Made by a program: the position numbers and the translations under genes. This document shows positions 1 through 10,666 of a DNA stretch of 64,000 bases, one piece after another; the stretch's first letter is position 1, and every line of letters begins with the position of its first letter. Origin of the DNA: Simmondsia chinensis (lineage: Eukaryota; Streptophyta; Magnoliopsida; Caryophyllales; Simmondsiaceae); NCBI GenBank assembly GCA_018398585.1, contig JAGTTD010000014.1, forward strand, positions 21,885,387 to 21,949,386. The letters run 5' to 3'. The notes beneath the pieces were generated by a model that saw only the letters and a list, made by a program, of their open reading frames with translations, ran no database searches and was not told the DNA's origin.

Positions 1-2768
1 TGAAGGCATGCCAAACAACCAACAAGCAAAACTAACTGTTAGAATTTAATTTCTTTTGTAACAAACGAGCCCAGTGTAGCAATTTTCTGGTTTCTATCTG
101 TTATCTATTTCATCAAACATGGCACCTGTGCACCGTTTGTTTCTGCGCTCTGTATTGAATACATAAGAACAGTTCTTGCCTGAAGTCCGACGCAACATAA
201 AGATGCATAATATCGCTTGCTGCAATTGGGGTGTTGAGTCTAAAGCATTAAGTTGTTAAATTGCAGATAGCAGATTATCTTCAGAGTAATGGGGCACATC
301 CAGATGAGTTTGCTGTTGGGTTGCACTCTGAATTCCAAGAAATACATGCACACGATATTGGGCAATTTCCTGGATACCAATATGTTGGTTGAATATAAGG
401 TATTACATTGTAAAACCATTTTTAAGTCTTCACTTTGACATAGTTTTTTCCTTGACAAGGTATTATAATCTCTTTAACCGCAAGGTTTTGAGTTAATATC
501 TCAATAAACTCCACTCTTACTATTAGTATAATTCTTGCATAAAGTATGAGATAGGTTTCTGCACTATCCAAAGCACAAGCTCAATGGACATTTATTTGAG
601 GGGCATGCTAAAGTATGAAGTCATTTTTGTGACCTTTATCTAACACCTTAGGGCCTCTTTTGAAAATGAGAATTTTCTATTTAAAATGGAAAACTGCAGA
701 AGTTATTTAAAGCGCCAGTTTTTCGGTTAGGGGTAAGTTTGAGAATAATTTTCTTATTAATGTACATTAGAAAATTTGAAAACTGTTTTGATTATTTTCC
801 ATGAATTTTCCCGCTTGTGCTTTCCAAAAGCTTCCATTTGCTTTGTGCTCCATTGAGCATAATTAGTAGGCGGTTTAATTTATATATTTATTTGATAGTT
901 AAATCAATATCTAATATAATTTTTATATATAAGTTGATAATATCTAATATTAGAGTATTGAACCCAAATTGGTGATTGCACCTGAATCAATATTCGAACT
1001 TTTGTGTATTGGGGTTTACTTGTACCGGGCATTTTTAAAACGGTTACCCTAATTGTTTTTGATTGTGTCGGGATTGAATTATTGGGTTTTTGGATTTGCG
1101 AGTATTCCTTATGTCTATGATTTTTTAACTCAAAAAAGGAGATAATGACATAAAACATTTTGAAGAACTGTTACCAATTTTCATTTCTGAACTTGTTCTT
1201 GAAATGAAAAATAAGAAAGAAAAAGTGAATAGAAAATAGATCTTTAAATTTTTGGGGGTCAGTTTGTCCATTGACAAGTACCCCTGCCTTAATCGTTGGG
1301 TGGAAACATTTTTCTTTAGGAGTTGATCCCTTTTTTTTTATTTAAATTTTTGTTGGTTGGATATCAGGTGGCTGGAGCTGTTCAAGCAAAGGAATAGAAA
1401 ACACGCGTGGAACAGTGAACACAATATCACGGAAATTAGAGAAATCCCCTTTAAAGCTAGAGGGACGAGAATGTCTGGAATATATATAGTAGTGTTCATT
1501 CATCAAATACATATACAATAGTTTACCTTCAACACAATGAAGTGATCTTAGAATATGATAAAATGTTCATATAAGTCGGGACAGTTGGCTAACCCCGGGA
1601 CATGGGTTCAGATCTGGCAATTTCCCATCCCGTAGGCTTTACAGATGTTAAAAAGAAGCACTTAAAACATGAAGATATAAAACAACTATGTACTAAAAAT
1701 TGCAGACTATAAATGATAACAAACGTTAGATAATGCAAATAAAATATAATATGACAAATGTAGACTAGAGTGTCAGTGTCTAGTGCAAAGCTGACCGCAC
1801 GGACTAAAAGGCACAACACAATGCATGATGTGTTGATAAATATATCTGGGGTGTGGCTACCTACCTTCAGAAGCTCTTGTTGGGTAGCTGTGGAAGGCTT
1901 TATTAGACTGTTATGTTACTTATTAATGTGAAAATGAGAATGAGAAAAGGAAAAGGAAAAGGAAAAGGGAAGTTCACTTCCGAAGTTGTTTGGCATTGGC
2001 ATGGGCATGGGGTAGGCAAAAAGAGAGTAAGGTGGCTTTAGAGCGTGGTGCAGCACAGGGTTCGTTTGTCTTTAGGGTTAGTTTCTTTTTTTTGTTATAA
2101 AACTGGTGAGTTGGGAAGGAGAGAAATGTAGATAATGTAAAGGGTTGCTTGCGCGACACCTGAATAGGGGGAGAGAATGCGAAATAACATGTATATTATT
2201 TGTGAGATTTTTGTTCTTGTGTGAGATGTGAGGTTCCCTCAAGTATAAAAGTGTCATTCTCAAGTGCTTTAATGAGATTTTATAATTTTCTCTATTTAAA
2301 ATTATATGGAGGGTTGGACTTATTGTGTAATAGTTGCATTAAGGAGGATTAATGGCTTTATCTTGGAATAACTATACTTTGTTTGAGAGATTGTGAGATG
2401 GTGTTTGAGGTTTTAATTAAAGATTTTAATTTTAAATTTTATAGTGGATGATATACCAATTTGGATACTATAGTTTTTACATTTAGTGTAAAATGGTCAG
2501 ATCAAAATTTGAAGGTTTTATTAGATAGCTATTTGTAAGAGCACTTTTTAAAAGAAAAAAGCAACGGAATCACTGTGTGTCGAGCTTTTCCCTTTTTTTT
2601 TCTTTTTTTTTTTGCCCTGGAAAATGTCCCAACGGCAGCAATAGAGGGGAATCCTTAGAGGAGCACACTCCTATGTTTTCCCCCCTAATAATTAGTGACA
2701 AAAGTTGCGATGTAAAGTAGGGGGTATACTTAAGAGCGAGGTATGAGTCAACAAGCAAAATAGCATGC

Positions 2769-2806
<38 letters not shown>

Positions 2807-3041
2807 TACTACCTTGTTAAATTGCTAATAAAAGTGAAATTCAACACGATTCAAATATTGAACCTTTTATTTTAGGGCCTTAATTTTGGGAAAAATCTCC
2901 ATTAATCATTAATAAACTAGGACTCCATTTATTTGCGACGACTTCATTAGACTACACGTCATTAACTGGATCTAAGTATTATTCTATTGTGATATCTACG
3001 ATGCCATATAATGAACAATGTTTATGTAATTAAATATTATT
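1..3041. other. AT-rich noncoding DNA, no gene recognised
   Basis: No open frame here resembles a known protein, and the short frames have the look of chance AT-rich ORFs. It holds an AAAAGG microsatellite at 1945-1968 and an uninterrupted run of 30 A at 2772-2801. A stretch at about 985-1110 resembles, by eye, the right end of the hAT-like element at 37530-37668, so it may be a decayed copy. The first few hundred bases could be the 3' untranslated part or an intron of a gene outside the window, but nothing in the sequence proves this. Confidence 0.5.
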
Positions 3042-3330
3042 GGGCAAAATATAGTCCTCTAAACTTTGGGATTAACCACAACACACCTCCTGTACTTTCA
3101 ATTTTACAAAGTAGCCCCCTAATCTTTGTAATTAAATAGAATACACCTATTGCACTTTCAATTTTAAAAAATAGTCTCCTGAACTTTGCAATTAACCATA
3201 ACACACTCCCCGCACTATCAATTTTACAAAATAGTCACATGAACTTTATTATTACACAAAACTCATCCCTGAACTTTCTTACTAAACATAACACACCCCG
3301 TAGATATTAATAAATTTATAAATAAAAAAA
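3042..3330 (+). repeat. Left terminal inverted repeat with tandem subterminal units
   Basis: About four degenerate 60-bp units lie in tandem. Each has an AACTTT block followed by a block with ACACC and a CAATTTTA block. It is the inverted counterpart of 17960-18247. Confidence 0.65.
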
Positions 3331-3627
3331 ATTTGAAACAAATTATGGAAAGATATTTTCTTGGAAAAAACTTGAAAAAATATAATAATATTTTTTAATT
3401 TTATTTTTCAATATTTTTTAAAAATTATTTTTTCAGTATGTACTTTCAAATTTTTAATTTTATATATTTTTTAGTTTTAAATTTTTAATTTAATTTTAGA
3501 ATTTATTTTAAAAAAATATTATTATATTTTATCTCATAATATTTGTGAAAATTAAAAAATATTTTATTATTTTTTAATTTTCACAAATATTATAAGATAA
3601 AATATAATAATATTTTTTAAAATAAAC

Positions 3628-3845
3628 ACGCCGTCACCGGATCTCATGAGAACTCCGTAGTTAAGCGTGCTTGGAAGAGAGTAGTACCAGGATGGGTGAC
3701 CTCCTGGGAAGTCTTCACTCTCAGGTTGGGGGCACTGGAAAACAGCCTCTCTTCAGGTTAACACCCTGAAGGGGGAAGGTTACGTACATCCGCCCCCCCC
3801 AGACCTTGCGTAGGCCGGAGCCCTTCAGGCATTGAGTATGTTCCT
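3628..3845 (+). mobile_element. SINE with 5S rRNA-derived head
   Basis: Positions 3635-3713 match the inner part of plant 5S rRNA, from the CACCGGATC segment through AGTTAAGCGTGCTTGG to GGATGGGTGACCTCCTGGG. They therefore keep the regions that hold the internal Pol III control elements (box A, intermediate element, box C). The 5S 5' end (about 25 nt) and 3' end are absent, so this is not a 5S gene. The body at 3721-3835 is a hairpin-rich tail, with paired segments around 'ttcaggttaacaccctgaa', the same type as the 3' end of the RTE LINE at 35323. A second copy with the same head/tail fusion is at 28622-28848. AT-rich flanks make the target duplication ambiguous. Confidence 0.75.
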
Positions 3846-4187
3846 TTTAAAAAATATTTTATTATATGTTAAATTTATAATGTTCTTATTATAATTAGTT
3901 AAAACAATCATTTTATATAAATATTAGAAAATTTTCTTATTTTTTACCTAAAAATATAAAGCTCCTATTTTTCGTCTAAAAACATAAATGCCTATAATGT
4001 GCATAAAACTAGAAAATTCATGATTTTTGATTTGATAGATTTTTTAATTTTAAATTTATTGTTCTAATTTTTATTAAAGTTAAAAGGTATTATTATATTT
4101 TTTTCAAAATTTTTCCAAATTTTTTTTCATAATTTCATTTCCAAATTTTATTCATAATTTTTTAAAAATTTTAAATTTAGTATGTTT

Positions 4188-4540
4188 TGAAGGTCCAAAG
4201 AGCAAGCTAAGAGGGGGGGTCAATTAGGTTCGTTAGTAATAAATAAAAAAATTAAATTTATGTTCCTAGAATTAAATTAAAAGATAGACAATAAATATGA
4301 AATGACAAAAATAAAGGCAATAATAAAAGCCATGCACCAAGATTTTTATAGTGGTTCACTTCCAAACCGGAAGCTAGTACACTTCTCAAGTGACTACTCT
4401 TAGTCACTTGAGCCTTTAACTACGCTTGATGATCCTTTTTAAAATCAGGCTCAGAATCTAACCTTTACAACCGGTCTTTCTATACGTAGGCTCATGACCC
4501 AACCTTTATAACCGATCCTTTTGTAACCATAGGCTAAGGA
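4188..4540 (-). repeat. Element B 3' LTR, outer fragment
   Basis: This matches the first 350 bp of the intact LTR at 16475-17952. It stops abruptly at the junction with the RNase H end of Copia A. Its last 39 bp (4502-4540) recur in inverted orientation at 8974-9012. Confidence 0.8.
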
Positions 4541-4556
4541 GCACGAGAAATTACAG

Positions 4557-4986
4557 CTTGTTTCTTAGAACGCCATGAAATCGGTTCTTGTCCTAGGAAT
4601 ATAACATAGCCTATTGTAGATCATCTAGTGGTAGAGCACCCGTCCCAATCAGCATCACAAAAACCCTAAAGTTTCATATCACTATCTGAAGGCAAAAATA
4701 CCCCTTGACCCGGAGAATCCTTCAAGTATCGAAGTACTCTTGTTACGGCCTCAAAATGAGGTTGACGAGGATCATGCATAAATTGACTCAATACTCCGAC
4801 TGCGTAACATATATCAAGTCATGTAATAGTAAGATATAACAATCGACCAACCAATCTTCTATATTGTCTTGGGTCCTCAAAGACGTCTCCTACACCGTCA
4901 GCTAGACCATGGTTTTGAACAATGGGGGTAGAAACAGTTTTAACACCAAGCAACCCAACCTCACTAAGAATATCTAAGACTTATTT
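4557..4986 (-). pseudogene. Copia A RNase H, N-terminal part
   Basis: The minus-strand translation, with two stops, shows the usual copia run: a 'LLYLT' block, a 'VLRYLK' block, CDADW, and WRSKKQ at the edge. These belong to the RT-connection and RNase H domain, which removes the RNA strand during reverse transcription. The frame breaks right after the SKKQ motif, where family members continue with a SSAEAEYR-type motif. LTR sequence of element B starts there instead. The continuation of the domain is at 9013-9246 on the other strand. Confidence 0.75.
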
Positions 4987-5999
4987 TCATTGACTCAATA
5001 CCATCCCCTTTGATGAACGAGCTACCTCAATACCCAGAAAATATTTTACAACCTCTAAATCTTTGATGCCAAAGGAACTATTCAAAACCCCTTTTACTTG
5101 GGAAATATGTTCCTTATTATCTCTAGTAAGAATCACATCATCCACATAAATTACGACAGCTGTAAAAACTTTATTATGAAAATACGTAAAATGTGAATAA
5201 TCTGTCTTGGACTTCTTAAAACCAATACCCACCAACGTTGAAGTGAACTTTTGGTTCCAATTACGAGATGCTTGTTTTAGACCATAAAGAGATTTACGAA
5301 GACGATAGACTTTTCCTTCATGTTTTTGTTCAAAACCTAAAGGAAGTTTCATATAAACCTCTTCATCAAGGTCTCCTGTAAAAAAGCATTATTCGCATCT
5401 AATTAGTGTATAACCCAATCTCTAGCAACAGCAATGGCCAATACACATTGAACGGTTACTAACTTAGCAACAAAAGCAAAAGTGTCGTGATAATCTATAC
5501 CTTCCACTTGCGTATACCCCTTAGCCAGCAGTCGTGCCTTGTAGCGGTCTAACGTTCCATCTGATTTATACTTGATTTCATTCAACCATTTGGAATCAAT
5601 TGCTCGGTCCGGTAATCTGTCCAACGTCGAAGTATTGTTGTGCTCTAAGGCTTCAATCTCCTTCTCCATCGCATCCCTCCAATGTTTATATTGAACTGCA
5701 GGTCGAAAATTTTTCAGCTCATCACAGGAAGTGATGGCATTTAAAACAGTCAGGTGAGCGTCAAAAAATTGTGCATCAGACACGAAATTGGAGATAGGAT
5801 AGAGGATACCCGAGTTAGCTGATGGATCAGAGATAAGAGAATGGGCTATTGACGATGGTAGATCACAGATGTAGTCTTGATATCTTACGGGTACATAATG
5901 TATACGACTACTTCTTCTTGTCACAATTTCAGAACCCGGCTCAGAACTAGATGCAACCGGGCTACTTGGGTCTGAATCGACCAGCTCACTGCTGGTCAA
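4987..5999 (-). pseudogene. Copia A reverse transcriptase
   Basis: Two open stretches, 5403-5999 and 4987-5352, lie on the minus strand with a broken junction around 5353-5402. The first holds the RT N-terminus (KARLLAKGYTQVEGIDY, then FAFVAKLVTVQ). The second has LRKSLYGLKQA and the catalytic YVDDV. Together they form the copia RT, which copies the element RNA into DNA in cytoplasmic particles. The catalytic Asp pair is intact, but the frame breaks rule out a working protein. Confidence 0.8.
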
Positions 6000-6062
6000 T
6001 GGGCTGGCCGGACCATCTGAACCGACCAGCTCACTGCTGGTCGGTGGGCTGGCCGAACTGGC
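5955..6062. repeat. Short tandem duplication in the Copia A integrase-RT linker
   Basis: Two adjacent copies of a roughly 40-bp unit containing the near-palindrome GACCAGCTCACTGCTGGTC lie between the integrase C-terminus and RT. Confidence 0.6.
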
Positions 6063-6071
6063 CCGTTCGGC

Positions 6072-7208
6072 CTACTGTGGACCGGCCAGTTCGATAACCA
6101 TCATGGGAACCGATTCAACGCGAACCGGCTCATCATCATAAATAAAATTCATCGGTATCTCTTTAATCAACTTGTCAAAAAAAAATTCATGATTTTCACT
6201 TGTCGTTACAAAAAGAAAAACATCCTCATAAAATCGCACATCTCGTGATACAATGATTTTTCTTTCTTCAAGACTAAAAATCTTATATCCCTTTTGACCA
6301 TGGGGATATCCGATAAAAACATCCGATGAAGCTCGACTTTCAAATTTATCACTGGTCTTCACATAGTAATAATATTGACAACCAAAAACTCGCAAGTGTT
6401 CTTATGTGGGCAATTTTTGCATCAATATTTCATATGGACTCTTATTTTTCAACACACTGGAAGGAGTAATGTTAATCAACTAAGCTGCTGTTAGAACACA
6501 CACCCCCCAAAATTTCTTTAGCAAACCGGCTTGAATTCGAAGGGCTCGTGCTGCTTCAAGCAGATGCTTATGCTTACGTTCCACAACTCCGTTTTGTTGA
6601 GATGACCTGGTCAAAGATGTTAGTGTCCGAATTCCATGTTCAGTATAAAAACTCAACAAAGGCCCATACTTGAACTCTTGCCCATTATCACTCCTGACTT
6701 GTTTTACCTAAAAACCAAACTGAGTTCCAATCATGTGACAGAAATCCATAAGTATTTTATGAGTTTGAGAGTTCTCCCGCATCAAAAATACCCAAGTACA
6801 CCGACTGTGATCATCAACAATTGTGAGAAAATAACGAGCACCCGTCAAAGATTCAACATGATAAGGTCCCCAAATATCACAATATATAATCTCAAAACAA
6901 ACATGAGAAGTCGCAACAGACAAAGGAAACAGTTGGCGTGCCTGCTTGGCATGATGACAAGTATCACAAATAAAATTTGTTTTCTTAACATCCACAAGCA
7001 GAAAAATATGCAACCTAGTAAACGGAACATGACCTAAATGGTTATGCCATAAGAGTGTCTTTCTCTTATTCTGGACAGAGAGGGCGACAAAAGCTTCTTG
7101 CGGTGCCTTCAAAAGATATAGCCCATCTCTTAGCCTACCCGTTCCAATCAGCTTCCTCGAGCGTTGGTCCTGAATGTAACAAAAATAGGATAAAAGGTTA
7201 ATGCACAA
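6072..7208 (-). pseudogene. Copia A integrase
   Basis: The 6708-7208 part has the GAG-pre-integrase block LWHNHLGHV, a zinc-binding CDTCHHAKQ, and the first catalytic Asp region (CDIWGP, VDDHSRCTWVF). After a stop, the 6420-6705 stretch reads RSDNGQEF and QQNGVVERKH, holding the second Asp and the Glu of the DDE triad. The 6072-6395 part is the conserved C-terminal segment of copia integrase (LRVFGCQYYYY, FIGYPHGQKGYKIF). The enzyme would insert the DNA copy in the nucleus. Stops near 6400, 6480 and 6710 break the frame. Confidence 0.8.
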
Positions 7209-7264
7209 CTTCCAGTCTTAGTTAATTTGCTCACTGACAAAAGAGTATATTGAAAACCAGGCAC

Positions 7265-7861
7265 TTATAAGACATTGTCTAGGACAAGATCCTTAGAAAC
7301 CCGTACTTTACCCACATGGGCAACTGACAACTTGGACCCGTCAGGCAATTTTACAGGTCCCACTGATTTATTCACCATAACATGATACATCACATCTAAT
7401 GAACAAATCATGTGATCGGTAGCACCTGTTTCTATAATCCAATCAAGCGAACAATACTTAACCTCACTTGTGAGATTTATACAAGGAGACCTTGTATTAG
7501 GATGAAGTAACGCAATGAGTTGCTGATACTGACTAGCTGAAAGACCCGTGACCGGGCCAGCTGAAGAGGAAGCTTCGGCCACTTGCTCCACCGTGGCTGC
7601 CGCAGCCACATTTTTTCCTGCTCCATTAGTGCTCTTCACTCTCCAATGTGATGGATAACCTATCGGTTCAAAACATTGTTCTTTGCTATGTCCCTGTTTC
7701 TTACAATGTGAACAAGTAAGACGATTACAGCGACGAGAGGCATAATTCACTGCAGCATCTCCAACCGCGGAGATGGCTGCTATTTTTGCCGCCATTACCG
7801 TGGCATCCAGGACCATATTGGTCCAGGCCGCTACCATTTGTTGCCTTTCCTCCTGACACAA
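7265..7861 (-). pseudogene. Copia A gag C-terminus with zinc knuckle, and protease start
   Basis: An open frame of about 198 codons. It has an Ala-rich segment, then a CX2CX4HX4C zinc knuckle (CSHCKKQGHSKEQC) that binds RNA in the particle, then the protease site. The protease site reads IIETGATDHM where the family has D-S/T-G-A, so the catalytic Asp is replaced by Glu and activity is unlikely. It is separated from the gag N-terminal part by a stop near 7864. Confidence 0.8.
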
Positions 7862-7867
7862 AATGGA

Positions 7868-8530
7868 TTAAGCACTTCCAATAATAGGCAAAGGTTTAGT
7901 ATTCATCAACTGAGATCTAACGGTCGAGAAAGACACATCCAAACCCATGAGCAAATCAAGTAAACATTCCATATCGCGAATGGCCAAAAAAGCTTGGCCC
8001 GATCCACAAGTGCAAGGTGGGATTGCAATTAAAGTGTATAGTTCATCCCACAAAACCTTTAATTTGGTAAAATAATCGAAAATTGTCATATTAGCTTGTT
8101 TTAATCGTAAAATTTCATGCTTAATTTCATAAACGAGGGGAATGTTGCCTTGAGAAAATCGTTCATTCAAGTCCAACCAAATATCACGAGAAGTCTCAAA
8201 ATATGCTACACTTGCATAAATCTCTTTAGAAACAGAATTTATCAGCCAAGATGAGACCATAGAATCACAAGGACTCCAATTTTCGTAATCCGGAGAATTT
8301 TCATTCGGTTTCACAATAGTTCCATCTAAAAAACCAATCTTGCGTTTTGCCTTAAAAACTCTAAAAATAGAAGGTATCCATGCCGGAAAATTAGGCCCAG
8401 TTAAAACATTTTTTACAAAAACGTGCCCCTGATGATCCGAGGGATGTAAATAATAAGGAGAACTAGAGTCTAGCACTCCCCCTGAGCTAACAACCAGTGC
8501 CTCAGTTTGAGTAGAAACCGTTCCCGACAT
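7868..8530 (-). CDS. Copia A gag (capsid) N-terminal part
   Basis: An open frame starting at the ATG near 8530 (MSGTVSTQ). It matches the copia gag/UBN2 type: a 'HVFVKNVLTGPNFPAW' block, then KAKRKIGFLDGTI, then DIWLDLNERFSQGN. Gag forms the particle that packages element RNA. The LTR and primer site lie 130 bp upstream, as expected. The frame ends before the zinc knuckle, so the protein would be shortened. Confidence 0.75.
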   Translation of the reverse strand: MSGTVSTQTEALVVSSGGVLDSSSPYYLHPSDHQGHVFVKNVLTGPNFPAWIPSIFRVFKAKRKIGFLDGTIVKPNENSPDYENWSPCDSMVSSWLINSVSKEIYASVAYFETSRDIWLDLNERFSQGNIPLVYEIKHEILRLKQANMTIFDYFTKLKVLWDELYTLIAIPPCTCGSGQAFLAIRDMECLLDLLMGLDVSFSTVRSQLMNTKPLPIIGSA

Positions 8531-8651
8531 TATGAAAATAAGCAATCACAAATTAAAGCAAGTAAATATGAGGGAAAAACAACTCACTAAAGAACCGATC
8601 AAGCACAGTTATGACGCAGCGAGACTAGATGCGAATTCCAGATTCAAGCCT

Positions 8652-8663
8652 ACTCTGATACCA
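8652..8663 (-). other. Primer-binding site of Copia A (initiator Met-tRNA)
   Basis: The minus strand reads TGGTATCAGAGT, complementary to the 3' end of plant initiator Met-tRNA apart from the last base, directly next to the LTR end ACA. Confidence 0.85.
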
Positions 8664-8954
8664 TGTAGAAAATTAAAACAAGACAAGACATAATTTGGAA
8701 GAAGAAATCTTCACCTTTTTCTTGATAATCAAAACACGAGACTTATAAGACTTTAAATACATGAACAAGAGAAAACCAAAAGACAATCTGTCACAATGAG
8801 AAGAAGAAAAGTTTCTTTCTTCTTCATCAATGCCATAATTGGCCTAGACGGAATATTCCTTATACCATTATACTTATTTATAAATACTAAAAATACAAAC
8901 ACATGTACGAAAATACTAAAAATACAAGTACATAAAAAACTAGATATTTTAGCA
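8664..8954 (-). repeat. Copia A LTR (5' LTR in element orientation)
   Basis: The minus strand begins TGCTAAAATATC and ends TTTTCTACA next to the primer site, giving 291 bp with TG...CA ends. On its other side starts element B LTR sequence (8953-9012), inverted. The partner LTR of Copia A is missing. Confidence 0.75.
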
Positions 8955-9012
8955 TTTTATTGTAAAGGTTGGATCCTTAGCCTATGGTTACAAAAGGATC
9001 GGTTATAAAGGT

Positions 9013-9246
9013 AACATATTGTTTTGTGATAATCAGGCAGCGCTTCATATTGCTTCCAACCCAGTTTTACATGAGAGAATGAAACATATCGAGATTGATT
9101 GTCATTTCGTTCGAGAGAAATTACTTGCAAGGGAGATCGCTACTTCCTTCGTTCGTTCCATGGATCAAGTTGCGGACGTGTTCGCTAAACGCTTGGCAAG
9201 TGCTAGTTATTTAGCTCTTCTTCGTAAGTTGGGCATGATTAATTAA
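9013..9246 (+). pseudogene. Copia A RNase H, C-terminal part, opposite orientation
   Basis: The plus-strand frame has [15 protein letters not shown], then [14 protein letters not shown] and a '[11 protein letters not shown]' ending, followed by a natural stop. This is the C-terminal third of a copia RNase H and lacks the 40 or so residues that should join it to SKKQ at 4557. It is preceded by a 39-bp copy of the same element B LTR segment that borders the other half. Inversion of 4541-9012 would bring the two halves into one reading direction. Confidence 0.8.
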
Positions 9247-9254
9247 GTACAATG

Positions 9255-10648
9255 GAACGAAACTAAAAGAGAGACAATAAATATAAAATGACAAAAATAA
9301 ATACAATAATAAAAGCGAAGCATAAAGATTTTTATAGTGGTTCACTTTCAAACCGGAAGCTAGTCCACTTCTCAAGTGACTACTCTTAGTCACCTGAGTC
9401 TTTAACTAAGCTTGATGATCACTTTTAAAATCAGGATCAGGATCCAACTTTTACAACTGGTCTTTTTGTACGTAGGCTCAAGACCCAACCTTTACAACCG
9501 ATCCTCTTGTAACCGTAGGCTAAGGATCCAATCTTTACAATAAAATGAATTAGAATAAAGTAAGAGAAGAATTAAAGCACTTAATTTCTTCACTCTTTCA
9601 AAAGTGAATTGACACTTGATCAAGCTTAGCCAAAGCTAAGGATATGCCAATTAAGCTCAAAGATCAACAATGAGAGAACAAGTGATGCTCAAATAAAAAC
9701 TCTAAAGAAAACTTAAAATCAAACCGTTAAAGTGCAAGAATATAAGAGAACTTTTATCAAAGAATGCTTAAAAAGTATTGGATGATTTTGACCAAAGCAT
9801 TCAAGCCCTATTTATGGGCAAATGAGGGCCAAGAGGACGTTCAAAAGGTTGGAAAATGGTTTTGGAAAGAAATCAAGACAAAAGTAGCCTTTTTGAGCTT
9901 TTTTGATCTGTGTGTCGGCACACAGTAGCTAAGGTGGTTACTGTAAGCCTGTGTGTCGACACATACCATCTGTGTGTCGACACTCAGCTTGCCTGGGTGG
10001 ATTTTCATAGTTTTGATCAATTAGCTTGATTGATGGGATATTTTTACCATGTTATCCAAGTTGATTAATTGATTGATTGATTGCCATATTAACTCAAAAT
10101 TTTGAAATTATTTCCTATTTTGCTTTGATCATAATAATTGGTTCCATAAATCAAGTTAAATCATCACCCATTAAAATTTTCTCTTTATTTTATTTGATCA
10201 TAATTTTCAAAGTGCCAATCTTAAAAAATATTTTAATTGGTAAGCTAGATTGGTTTAATTTTGACTTGGATATTTTTCAAATAAAATTTGAAAATCAATT
10301 TTCAAAAATATTTCAAAAATAATATTGTTGGAGTATCACATGTCAATATTGAGACTTGGACTCAATTGATATATCTCGATCATAAGTCCTAAATAATAAA
10401 AATAAATAACTTTAAGGCGCTTGGACTCGGATCACGTTCTCTTCAATTTGGATGAATCTTCTCTTCAACTTTGACCTCTTTTCCTCTTGATTCATCATAT
10501 TAGAAAGCTTTGTATCAACCTGATTAATCTTGATTTGCCTAGCTTTCTTATGAGTCACTTAAAACAAGATTAGAGCAATTTAAACACTATGCCTCACTAA
10601 ATGGTTGTTATCATCACAATTACAATATAAATGGCTTTAAGGCCAACA
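9255..10648 (-). repeat. Element B 3' LTR, main part
   Basis: Nearly the whole LTR, starting about 70 bp into it and ending at GGCCAACA, which reads TGTTGGCC on the minus strand as the LTR start. It repeats sequence already present in 4188-4540, so the left LTR is partly duplicated around the nested copia. It carries three palindromic TGTGTGTCGACACA-type motifs near 9909-9985. Confidence 0.8.
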
Positions 10649-10649
10649 A

Positions 10650-10666
10650 TCTCCCCCCCTTTTTTA
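10650..10666 (-). other. Polypurine tract of element B
   Basis: The minus strand reads AAAAAAGGGGGGGAGA immediately upstream of the 3' LTR start. This is the usual primer for plus-strand DNA synthesis. Confidence 0.8.

Larger units (their letters stand above)
4541..8954 (-). mobile_element. Ty1/copia element A (inverted main part)
   Basis: Minus-strand order is LTR (8954-8664), primer site, gag, zinc knuckle, protease, integrase, RT, start of RNase H. The RNase H stops at 4557 next to element B LTR sequence. The missing C-terminal part lies on the plus strand at 9013-9246, on the far side of the element. Only one LTR (291 bp) is left. The arrangement implies insertion into the LTR of element B, followed by an inversion and loss of the other Copia A LTR. 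Several in-frame stops show it is dead. Confidence 0.8.

Noticed and set aside
3635..3713. A 5S rRNA gene
   Set aside because: Only the inner part of 5S is present, without both ends or a terminator, and it is fused to a SINE tail.
9905..9990. CRISPR-like array from the repeated TGTGTGTCGACACA motif
   Set aside because: Spacing is irregular, the spacers are LTR sequence repeated in both LTRs, and the host is a plant.
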